Shown: one piece after another, positions 11,351 through 21,199 of the stretch
How the letters are laid out: each line of letters starts with the position of its first letter
Numbering within the stretch: the stretch's first letter is position 1
Source of the DNA: Dryas octopetala
Taxonomy: Eukaryota > Streptophyta > Magnoliopsida > Rosales > Rosaceae
Assembly (NCBI GenBank): GCA_963921425.1
Contig: OY992838.1
Span: 13,268,001-13,332,000 of the forward strand
Direction of reading: 5' to 3'
Length of the DNA stretch: 64,000 nt
Program-made: the position numbers and the translations under genes
Notes under the pieces: model-generated
What the model was told of the DNA's origin: nothing
Seen by the model: the letters and a program-made list of their open reading frames with translations, nothing else
Database searches by the model: none

Positions 11351-11635
11351 AAAGCTAGAATTGTGTATAATTATAGAAGATTACACAATAATACGTATGA
11401 AGATAGTTATAAACTCCCTAATAAATATGAACTCATAAATAAAATACAAGATAGTAAATATTTTAGTAAATTTGATTGTAAATCAGGATTTTGGAAAATT
11501 AGATTAGCACCAGAATCAACTGAGTGGTAAGCTTTTACTTGTCCATTTCGAATGATTTGTCATTTGGATTAAAGAACGCTCCATCTATTTTTCAAAAAAA
11601 GATGCATGGATCAAATATTTAAGAAATATGATTCT
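11351..11635 (+). mobile_element. Fragment of a pararetrovirus-type (Caulimoviridae-like) reverse transcriptase, broken
   Basis: Plus-strand frame from about 11351 reads as reverse transcriptase, including DSYKLPNKYELINKIQ and KFDCKSGFWKIRL, the pattern of plant pararetrovirus polymerases more than of Ty3/gypsy ones. A TAA interrupts it at about 11527, and the following segment continues only with frame changes. About 95 residues' worth remain, without protease or RNase H. It is a dead relic in an AT-rich region. A divergent gypsy origin is possible. Confidence 0.6.
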
Positions 11636-11640
11636 TTAGT

Positions 11641-12724
11641 GGCCAAAAAAAAAAAAATATGATTCTTTTTGTATTGTATATAGGGGTAGGCACCAATTTC
11701 GTATACCGAAAATCGTTCCGATTCCATTCCATTCCATTGTGTGTCAATTTCGTGCCGAATAGTGATACCTACCAAGATCCCACACCAAAGCCAAAAAAGC
11801 AATGCAAGAACTGTCTTGAATTTGAGGGAAAAGTGATGAGATCTGTACAATGGTGGGGTGGTGGCTAGGAAATGAAGGGGGTCGATGAGTTTGTGCTTGA
11901 ATTTTTTTAATTGAAGTTTATGCTTGATTAATGGGCATGGTTGACAAAATTGGAGTGGAGGTGTGCTTTTAATGACAAAATTGGAGTAAAATAAACTATT
12001 CAAAATTCAAAATTATTATGAGCCATAAGATTTAATTTTGGACATGTGGCATTAAGAGATCAAAAGTTTAGAGAAACTGAAAAAAGCTTAGGTTAGGAGA
12101 TGATCCAAGGTCGATATTATTAACATACTCATCTGTCGTGGAATTTTCCTGAACGATATATATAATAAATCTGCCGCAATTAATGGAGAATATTATCAGC
12201 ATACTCCTTTATTGTGGAAGTGCAGTGATTTTCATTAGTATGGTTTAGAAACAATATATGCCTAATTATCAACTTCCGAGCCATTGGCTATATGCATAGA
12301 AAACACTTTTTCCATATGAGATTGCGAAGGTTGTTGGAGAGTTATATTGTCAAGTTGAGTCGTGTTAAGATTATTAATTTGGAGGGACCAAATAAGTATA
12401 CTACAGATGACAGAGAAATTGAAATCCGAGCTAAAGAGACAAGACCTTCGTGACTTTTGGAATTTGCTCATGGGACTTCTTGACCTTATTAATTAGTCTT
12501 AATGCTAAGAAATTGTTTTAGTATGATTAATATGAACTATTTTAAAAATGGGTAATTTATAATGAAAATGTCAATAATATCAATAGATAATATCATTAGA
12601 AAAGATAATAAATAGAGCCAAATTTTTTACTAAATAAAAGTTATTACTTTTTCGAAAAGCATATAGACAAGTTTTTCCCACAAAATTAATAATATAATGA
12701 ACTTTGTATTTAACAAAATAAAGA
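11641..12724. other. Intergenic repeat-like sequence, no gene seen
   Basis: Holds TAGGGGTAGGCACC at about 11680 and CATTCCATTCCATT nearby, which look like the tip of an unidentified repeat. Short frames (for example 11611-12003 minus) show no family features. Confidence 0.3.
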
Positions 12725-13898
12725 TTTAAACATGCATAGTAGTTAGGAGTGAAATCACTTTCATTTTCTTCTTCAGCGTCCATCATTTGCTCAGAATTTC
12801 CAACATCTTCTATCCCTTCACTAGTGGCCCTATCTTTCCCACACAACATAACAATGTCATCCCAATTATTTATAACTTTGTTTTGATAATCACGAGCAAC
12901 ATGATATGACTACAAAAAATAACAAGAAATAAGGAATAAAATTGATAAAGTCAATGCACCACTTTCTATAGACAATTCACCATCATGCAAATACAAGTAA
13001 CTAAAAATAGCATATATATATACAAGTTAAAATGAGATAACTAGAATAAAGGGCTAATCAGCTGGGCTAGAGTTCACTACACTTAAGGTGTCAATCAATG
13101 GGTCGTTATAGGGCTTGCAAGAGAGAGTATCACAACAAGTCAATATGTTATGTTGGATTGAGTTATGAAAGTAAATATTTTTTGATAACATCACAATCAA
13201 GAAGCAGTAATAAGAGGTATTACATATTAACATAGATACACAATAAGTCAAGGGTTATGAATATAAATTGATAAAGGGCTGCTTGGGCCACATCTATTTC
13301 CTCACATCTTGCAAAATCAATTTATTATTACTTTTACTAGCTAGCTAGAGCTAAACTAACACACACACACACACACACCCATTTACACATAGGCAATGCT
13401 TGAAATTAAAAATAGCAATAATTTTAAGATATATCTCAATATATTCATTCCAAACACTCAAATTTAATTTATGCTAAGATTAGAATCATATTTTTTTTCT
13501 TCATCCCAAGTAAGCCCACTTTGACGTACTCTTGATGTCAGTGACAATAGCATAATGATTCTTCCAAGTTCTAAGTCTGTTATTGACATTCTCCTTTGTC
13601 AAACCAAGTTGCAAAGTTGCATTCAATTTATCCACAACTGCTTGATATGCTTGTGGTTTCCAATCTCCATCAGCTTTGTTACTACATTCAATTTTTAGTT
13701 AGTTAGAAAAGTAGGATCTCAACACAAAATAGGGGCCAATGGATAGAGTTTTCATTACCTGCATTCATTTGATTATATAAAGTTTTAGCCAATGCAGCAT
13801 CCATTTTTTTTGTTCCATGGAATGTATTTTCTTGACTTTGCCTTCGATTGAGATTGTGACTTAGAACTAGTTTGAGCTTGTGACACAGATCTTTTCAT
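12725..13898 (-). pseudogene. Broken Myb/SANT-like DNA-binding domain gene
   Basis: Minus-strand pieces line up as one gene. From ATG at 13898 comes a Ser/Gln/Lys-rich lead (KRSVSQAQTSSKSQSQSKAK), then KYIPWNKK, a one-base frameshift in an A-run at about 13805, and DAALAKTLYNQMNAG. After a short GT-AG intron comes DGDWKPQAYQAVVDKLNA, TKENVNNRLRTWKNHYAIV and a second frameshift near 13525. A further piece at 12911-12740 gives SYHVARDYQNKVINNWDDIV and LCGKDRATSEGIED, preceded by a good TTTTTGTAG acceptor. Family knowledge: this is the Myb/SANT-like domain of L10-interacting MYB proteins, also found as the partner of PIF/Harbinger transposases. The two frameshifts make it a pseudogene. Whether it was a host gene or transposon-borne is open. 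Confidence 0.65.
13359..13378. repeat. (AC)10 microsatellite
   Basis: Uninterrupted AC dinucleotide run lying in the spacer of the Myb/SANT-like pseudogene. Confidence 0.9.
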
Positions 13899-15359
13899 AT
13901 TTTTGTAAACTACAAAGAAACAAACTGTAGATCAGTACTACAAGTAATTTGACAGTTTAATTATTCTTTATAATTTTCAAGTTCGTTATGTTCATGTGTT
14001 TTGATGTGTCAAGATTATATAACCTTGGGGCCTACTATGAGTTGTCATCTAGCCATGCTAATACTTCAGCCAGAAAAGATATGATCTTTCATGGAAGAAC
14101 TTACACAATAATGCAATTTCTAAAGTTCTCCATAAGCCACAATAATCCACCATGCTTCCACGTACACTTAGATGTTTGTATCTATGTCACACACTTTTTG
14201 CTTTAGAAAATAACAATAGGACAAATAACACTCTATTAACAATAAATTCTGAATGAGAATTCAGTAAAGAAAGTAGAATTCAAACAATAGCAATAATAGA
14301 TACAGAAAAGAAGTGACCACAACAATATAGACATAAATTAACAAAATCAATTACAGTTGCACAATTCAATACTGAAGCAGTAGAACTAACACATTGTATA
14401 AATAATGCACCCATTAGGATTGCAGGACAACAATTTTCTTTACCCTTAACGCCAGTAGTTAGTAAACATGCTAACACTCATGTAATTTTCAAAGCATTTG
14501 GAGTTGTGCAAGTAGCAAGTAGGGTTTTCGAAGAGTTGAATCTCACACCAGAAAGCTGATTTTTGCAGAACACTGTTCATATGGTCAAAAGTGCTATTTT
14601 TGTGTATACTGAACCAAATTGAATTAAACAAATTGGAAAAGTTTTGAAATCATGCCTATAAACTACTGTAACAATTTCATATTTAAATTCCAAACCTAAA
14701 GAATTTTGTGTACAAAACCCTAAAATTATTTTTTTGAAGATTATGCAGAAAACTGGCAGCATTTTGGTACAACTTGTAAAATCAATCATAAATTCATAAC
14801 AGGTTGGATTCAAGTGATTCTTGATTCTAAATAAAGATTGAGATGTCTAGTTTCATCCATTAAAAGACCATGATCGAATTTTATACTAATCAATATAGAA
14901 TTCAGAAATAAGCAGGTAGGGTCAGAAAATGGAAGAACTGTAAAACAAGAATTCAAAATATGTGATTCTTTCGATTTCTCAAAATGCAATTAACCCTAAC
15001 CAATCAACCAATACAAAAATTCTAGAAACTAATACTTAGGAACTCAGAGAATAGGTTTTCGGGAATAGGTTCATGAAGTGGCTTGTCAGGATTTTAGTTT
15101 CTCAAGAAGGCTTTAATTGGCTGATTGACCAATCCCTTAGGGCTTATTTCAAATGGATAATTAGCCTATAAACTAGGCTTAACAGCCCATTAACCACTCT
15201 AAGGCCAAAACCAGATGCACACTTCTCCTAAGACATGATTACCATCTCATGCTTAGGTCACCTTCCTTATCCCTTCTTTTAGTTGCCTAGGGTTCTCATC
15301 CAAATCACAAAGGCTGGTCAACATTAGGGTTTCAAGGGTCAAACCTTGAACCCTTTGGT
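13899..15359. other. Intergenic sequence, probable retrotransposon remains
   Basis: Short frames of 60-80 residues occur on both strands but none carries a recognisable domain. The right part (about 15100-15360), with words such as CCCTAGGCAACT on the complement, probably belongs to the LTR-like block that follows. Confidence 0.3.
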
Positions 15360-15662
15360 ACTTTTTTTTTTTTGGGTTAAATCTAACAAGTAATTAAGCA
15401 AGAGTAAAAATCACATAAGTGTACAAGTATAAGTATGCATGTGATTCGAAAACATAGAGTGTACAAACAAAATGTGTAACTAAATAAATTAAACTAGGTG
15501 CATGGATATGGATAATCATAAGGTGATAATATCATTTTATAAATTGGAACTTGTAGATTAAATTCACATTTTGAGTTTCAAAATATCAAAAATTAGAACT
15601 AAACTAATTAATCAATTTAGTAACACCCTTAACCTAAAACCAATAAAATCTGGGGTGCTACA
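15360..15662 (-). mobile_element. Possible gypsy-type LTR start, minus strand
   Basis: On the minus strand a TGTAGCACCCCAG terminus starts at 15662 and is followed by AT-rich LTR-like sequence. TGTARCACCC starts are common in plant Ty3/gypsy LTRs. The other end and a target duplication were not found, so limits and class are tentative. Confidence 0.35.
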
Positions 15663-15699
15663 TACGAGAATCTTTTGAGAAACTTACAACACAATTAGA

Positions 15700-16640
15700 G
15701 CAATAAATATAAGCAGAAGTAGAGAATAAGCAATTTTGGAATAATCCCATTGATGAAGAGCTCCATAACTTTGAAACCATGATGGGAACCATAGCCATCT
15801 TCAGCAGGAATCTTATGTCCTCTGAAGATTTAATGATGAAGTATTTTCACCAATAAAGCAAAGAATCTCTGCACTTCTTCAGCAATAATAGAAGAGCAAG
15901 ACCATACATACGTACAGCAGCTAGCAGCTACTTTTGACAAAGACTTTCACTGTCTTTAATTTTGCAAAAGCAAACAAGCATGACCACTATTTGAAAAAGA
16001 CAAGAGGATGGACTACCTCATACAAGCTTAAAATTTTTTTTGTCCAAAATAAAGCAAGGATGTAATGAGAATAAAAAAAAAGATTTGTCCTTAATTGACC
16101 ATTTGGTAGGAGATCCTAAAATACATAATTTTTTAGTAACTTTTGTGAATTCTCCCTTATATTTACATAAAAAAATGAACTCTTTATACTTTTCTTCTTA
16201 GGGAGAATTCAAATCTACTACCAAAGAATTATGGTTTTTAGGATCTACTACCAAGCTTCCATTTTAGTACAAAGCTTTTTCGCTTATTCCTATAGTGTTC
16301 TTGCTTTTTGATAAAGTGGTCCATGCTTTTCTAAATAGTAGGCTATTTGTTTGCTTTTGTAAAAAAAAATGTGGTGAAAGACTTTTGTCGAAAGTGGATT
16401 TGTGGATGTTATCTTCCTTCCTGCTTTTTGTTAGTGCATAGAGATGCTCTATTATTGTTGAGGCTGTAGATGAAAATGCTCTACTACTAAAGTTGAGGGG
16501 AGGTAAGATTCTTGCTATAGCTCCATCATATTTTCAATATTGTGAAGCTCCTCATCAATGAGATTATTCCAAAAATGTTCATTGTCTTCTACTGATTGTT
16601 CATGCTGGTTTAACTGTGAACTATGCTTCTCCAAAAATTC
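15700..16640. repeat. Large imperfect inverted repeat, arms about 430 bp
   Basis: The left arm (about 15730-16160) matches the complement of the right arm (about 16230-16640). Matching blocks include GGAATAATCCCATTGATGA with GGAATAATCTCATTGATGA, CTTTCAC with CTTTCAC, CAAAAGCAAACAA on both, and TAGGAGATCCTAAAA against TAGTAGATCCTAAAA near the centre at about 16180. Identity is roughly 70%, so the palindrome is old. No coding is recognised. Confidence 0.7.
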
Positions 16641-17142
16641 CTGAGTCTCTGTGCTCATATGAAGGATAGATCCAAAAGGACTGCTAAGAATTTTCTCTGC
16701 TGCAAATGCTCATATTATGCTCTTCTTCTATAAGCGTAGATTAAACTAATGCTTAAGTTTTTATAATCGTCTTGCATGTTATAATTTTTTGTTCTTATGC
16801 TTACTTTAATATGTTAACTAAATTCGATCACTAATTTTCATAGGAAAGTTAGGTATACATCCTATAACTACTAAATTTTTGTTTAAGTCTACTTCAACAG
16901 TTGCTATTGCTATTGCAGCTTGCTCATGATTTTTCCATCTATCATCATATATGTAAACTCATGCTTAAGTTCCTACTTGTGCTCTAGCTAATCCAGTTAT
17001 TCCTATAAGTATTGTTCATATATACATGCATTAGTCTATAATGTTGTTTCTTAAGTTTTTTAACTACTTATGGACTTTGTAAATCTAATATAAATTCTTT
17101 GTCTATACAATTAATTTCTTGTTGGCTTATGCTACTTACTAT

Positions 17143-17985
17143 TAGGGACGGAGCCAGGAATTAAAAATTGGGTGGGCTAAAAAAAAAGGCTACCTGCAAT
17201 AAAAAAAACTTGGAGACTATCGAAATTTTGGCAACATCTCGTTTGTTTTTAGCGATACTTCCCATATTTAAAAACCTGTTAAAACACATTATTGATCTAA
17301 CATAAAATTTATTTAAAGAAAACTCGACGGTATGAGTGAATTTCATTAATAAACAACAAAACATACACCTAGTCATGGAGGACGTAATGAGCCTTACCCT
17401 TCAAAATGCATAATCATACAAAAAAGACATGCAATAACAAATAAACATGCAATGCAAATACAATAGAACACTACTTAATTTGTGCCATACGATTCTTCAT
17501 GATATGAAAATCATCAATTACAGAATTATAACTAATAGTATCAACAAGATCTTTTTCAAACAACCCCTACATTAAATCAAAGGAACTTTTAAAAATCTAG
17601 ACCCCTTAATTAAAATGCTAACTCAAAATCCTAAATTAAAACCCTAAAATTTAACTCAAAATTTAGATATTCAAATGAAATTTAAAAGAAGTTAAGAGCA
17701 CTTACATTTTCCTTAGGCTTTGGAGTTGGGTGATTAGAGAGTTAAGACCACTCAAAATTCTGAAGCAGTTGGGCACATGCAGAGACAAAGATGAGTAGTT
17801 GGGTTATTGAGAATGAGAGTATGAGAGGGTGTGACTCGATTGTGAGAATGAGAGTATGAGTGAATGGGTAGCTGGGTTATTGAGTTAATTGGGTTGAGCA
17901 GTTGGGCATTTGGGCTATACCACTAGTGTCTTTTTTTTTTGGCAAAAAAATGGGGTGGGCTGCCAGCCCTCATTACACTCTGTCT
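17143..17985. mobile_element. DNA transposon insertion flanked by an 11-bp direct repeat
   Basis: CTACTTACTAT occurs at 17132-17142 and 17986-17996, and removing the segment restores a continuous sequence. The left end reads TAGGGACGGAGCCAGGAATT followed by GGGTGGGCTA; the complement of the right end reads AGACAGAGTGTAATGAGGGC followed by GCAGCCCACCCC, so the ends are inverted and related. There is no transposase. The interior includes GAGAATGAGAGTATGAG repeated at about 17810-17860. Confidence 0.65.
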
Positions 17986-17995
17986 CTACTTACTA

Positions 17996-19261
17996 TGCTT
18001 CTTTTACTTTCCAATATTCCTACTTGACTATTTGCTTAATCTCAAAGCAAATCCTTAAAATAATTTAGATTAATCCAACTTAATCTCTTCAATAGAACTT
18101 ACTAACCTAACATGCTAATATCCTTTAATTAAACAATTAAATCTCAAAAAATAAAGCTAAGCATGCTTAATTAATAAATAAATCCTACTTAATTAATCTA
18201 AGTATGCATCCTAAAATTAAAGCCTAAAAATAATAAATAAAGCAGAAATATTAAAATACTTACCCGGTTGTAAACCTCCAAAACTAGACTCCATTCCTAG
18301 GGACTTCTCCTTGCACTCCCATTTAAACTATGAGAATTTTCTTCCCTTTTAGTATGTCTCTTCTTAGAGAGACTCTCAAAGAACCCAGAAGTGAGTAACT
18401 CTAACTTTACTTGGTGGTGTAAGTGAAAATGAGAGATAAAAGTATCTATTTATAGGCACAAGAAGGTTGGAAGAAGTTGTGTGTTTCAAATGTGGAACAA
18501 ATTGCACTAAAAAATGCACAAACATGGGCTAAAACTCGAACCGGGTTGAGGAAAAACCCACGAGTTGGCTGGTTTGTGAGACAAAACAAGCGAGCGTGAC
18601 CTATTTAGAAAACACGCGGGTCAAAGTGACCCGCTTGGCTGGCCAGTTCTCCTACCCGAGATCAACGGCCCAGATTAATAGCCTTTAATGAGGCTGAACG
18701 ATGGAGATTAGAAGGGGAGAGCAGATTTGGTGTGATGCACGCACGGGAGCTCCCATGTGCTCGCTCCCTGCACTTATGTGGCGCCACTTCATCGTCACGT
18801 CAGCTGTGCTGGGCCAGTCGCAGCGTGTCACGTGGCGTGTTGTCGGCCCAATCATCAACTCTTTTAATTTTCTTTCTTTTTTCTATTTTATAATTTCTCC
18901 AAACTTCGTAAATTCACCAAAAATAGCTCAAGACTTTAAATTATTCCTCGAAAATTCCTACGAAATCGTAGTAATTAATCCTAATTTTATATAACTTCAA
19001 AACGACAAATTGTTCTCCAGAAAAATTACGAAAAATTCAACAATGAATTTAATTCTCAAAAATTAATTCCAACTTGTTTTTCATCAAAATCACACTCAAG
19101 GGTACTAAAGCTCAACTCTAAACCTCAAATAGTACAAGTTAGTTACACAAAAGACAAAGAAAACTCCATTTTTTTTAATAAATCTTAAGTTTTCAAGTAC
19201 AAAAGAAATTTGAAAAACACGTGTCAACACACGACATGATTGAAAAATCCTGGGTATTACA
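17996..19261 (-). mobile_element. Gypsy-like LTR or LTR fragment, minus strand
   Basis: The minus strand starts TGTAATACCCAGG at 19261. It carries a promoter-like TATAAATAG (complement of 18446-18454) and then transcript-leader-like sequence. No internal polyprotein coding follows, so it is a solo or truncated LTR. The part 18690-19261 is repeated in inverted orientation at 43490-44083. The left limit is uncertain. Confidence 0.5.
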
Positions 19262-19264
19262 CAC

Positions 19265-19764
19265 TGTGTGGGGTATGGTACAACAAGAGAGATGAGAATG
19301 CTTAAATACACTGAAATTGCTTACAAATATGGAAGAGAGAATGAGAGAAAGAGAGATGTGAAGCATAGAGCACGAGATATTTTTTCTTCTTTAAGCGTGT
19401 CTCTGCTTTTACAAAACTTGCTTATTTATAAATAAAGTCTTGATGAGATATTACAAAAGCTATATTATTGGGGGAAATACAGTTATACTAATGTCCATTA
19501 CGTTGTAGATGGTGCATTAGTAAGTACATGAGTAAGTGGGAGACAAATATAAGTATTGCCTTTTGCTTCATGTCATGTTGTGCAACATGATGCTTACTTG
19601 GTTAAAGAGAGGTGAGGATAGTTTGGACATTTTGTAAGATTTTAGTAGTGAATCCAAATGGCTCTGAATACTCGATAAAGACCTGATTATCCGACGATGC
19701 GGGTATGGTTTTGGAAAACCCGAAACGAACTCGCCCGTTGCCGTCCCTCCAAAAGTGTCCAACA
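19265..19764 (-). mobile_element. Copia-like solo LTR, minus strand (500 bp)
   Basis: Reads on the minus strand from TGTTGGACACTTTTGG (19764) to CCATACCCCACACA (19265), with TG..CA ends, a TATAAATAAG box (complement at about 19430) and a CTCTCTTTCTCTC tract before the R/U5 end. No gag-pol lies on either side. It abuts the gypsy-like LTR with only three bases between. I saw no 5-bp target duplication. Confidence 0.65.
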
Positions 19765-19806
19765 AAAATATTTATTTATTTTTTTACATCCAACTAAAAT
19801 ATTTAT

Positions 19807-21058
19807 GAGTAAATTATCCATATGTACCTCAATTATACACTGATTTTCAATTTAGTACCCCAACTTTAAAAATTTGACCAAAAGTACCTTAACTTTCATT
19901 TTGTGTTAAAATAGTACCTCTGTTAGTTTTTTTGTCAAATAAACCGTTATCTGCTGACGTAGCAGGGGTATTTTCGTCTTTTTCCCTACATTTAAAAGAT
20001 AATAATATTTTTTAAAATTTTTGAATAAAAAAATTCTTAAAAAAATTAAAACTTTTCAAAATTTTAAAAAATTTGGTGGGGGGGGGGGAGGGAGGGTGAG
20101 GGGACTGGGGTTGGGGTTGGGGTTGGGAGGGAGAGGTGCGACGGGACTGGGGGTGGGGGAGGGTTGGGTGCCACGACTCCACCTTTAAAACCGCCGCCGC
20201 AAATAAACCCAGAACCACCTTGACTCCATCGTCCCTTTCCAATCAGACCCCTTGCAAGAAACCCAAAACCCAGAACTCGAACCCGACTCCCCCTTCCTAC
20301 GACCGCCTCCCACCTCCCTGCTAGTCCCAAGACGAGACAGTGGCCATCGTTAACTCGTCGGTTCGTGCAGACCCTCGACGGCAGCAAGGACGATCCGCTG
20401 CTTGCAGGTGCTCGGAGATTTGACGGCGACATCAAGGACGATCTGCAGCTATTGGATGCTCTGACTCGGTCCTCGGGGCCTCGACGACGGAGAAACCCAC
20501 GCCTCGCCGTTCGACCAACACTCTCTTAACTAGGCTCGTTCGCTGGAAAGGTGGAGGGGTGGTATCGAATGGGTTGGGTTGGGTTGGGGAGGGGATGGGT
20601 GGTGGCGGGAATGGGAGGGGATGGGTGGGGGAGGGCTGGGTGGTGGCGGGAAGGGGAGGGGATGGCTGGGTGGGGGCGGGAAAAGGGAGGGGATGGCTGG
20701 GGGCGGGAAAAGGAGGGGAGGGCTGGGTGGCGGCGGGGAGGGGAAGGCTGGTCGGGGAGGGGTTAAAAATTAAAAATAAAAGTTTTAATTTTTTTAATGT
20801 TTATTTTAAAAGTTTTAATTTTTGTAAGAATTTTTTTTATTCAAAAGTTTTAAAAAATATTATTATATTTTAAATGTGAGGAAAAAGACGAAAATATCCC
20901 TGTCACGTCAGTATATAACAGTTTATTTAACAGAAAAACTAATAAAGGTACTATTTTGATACAAAATAAAAGTTAAGATACTTTTTGTCAAATTTTTAAA
21001 ATAGGAGTACTAAATTGAAAATCAGTGTATAATTGAGATACTTACAAATAATTTGTGC
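19807..21058. mobile_element. Pack-MULE-like element (1252 bp) just upstream of COG1
   Basis: A 9-bp target duplication AATATTTAT lies at 19798-19806 and 21059-21067. Terminal inverted repeats of about 250 bp (19807-20055 and about 20790-21058) share ATCTCAATTATACACTGATT-like blocks, ATTTTCGTCTTTTTCC and AATAATATTTTTTAAAA at about 85% by eye. The AT-rich arms enclose a core (20075-20765) of sharply higher GC that includes gene-like sequence (20160-20545) and a G-rich minisatellite. No transposase. A GC-rich non-self core between long MULE arms is the Pack-MULE pattern, but I could not identify the captured source. Confidence 0.75.
20550..20765 (+). repeat. G-rich minisatellite on the plus strand
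   Basis: Imperfect repeats of GGGAGGGGATGGCTGGG and GGTGGCGGGAAGGGG type, about 30-45 bp per unit, with very strong G/C strand bias. Many runs of three to four G give high G-quadruplex potential. A second G-rich tract (13 Gs, then GGGTTGGGGTT words) lies at 20075-20160. Confidence 0.85.
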
Positions 21059-21199
21059 AATATTTATTAAAAAAAAGAAAATTGAAATGACTAAAAATTA
21101 CAGAGACACCTGAAGACTGAATGCTGTACAATTCGATTTAAAAAAGAAATGACATTGAAAAGAATAACATGTCCAATTTGATCTGAGAGTGAATTGACA

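Noticed and set aside
14577..14813. Small protein gene on the minus strand
   Set aside because: AT-rich chance frame without domain features, splice context or conserved pattern.
20064..20435. Proline-rich protein genes on either strand of 20.0-20.9 kb
   Set aside because: Frames arise from G-rich simple sequence within the Pack-MULE-like element; all three frames are open equally.
21194..21199. COG1 start six bases earlier
   Set aside because: The frame extends upstream only through TTG-ACA; the first ATG is at 21200.
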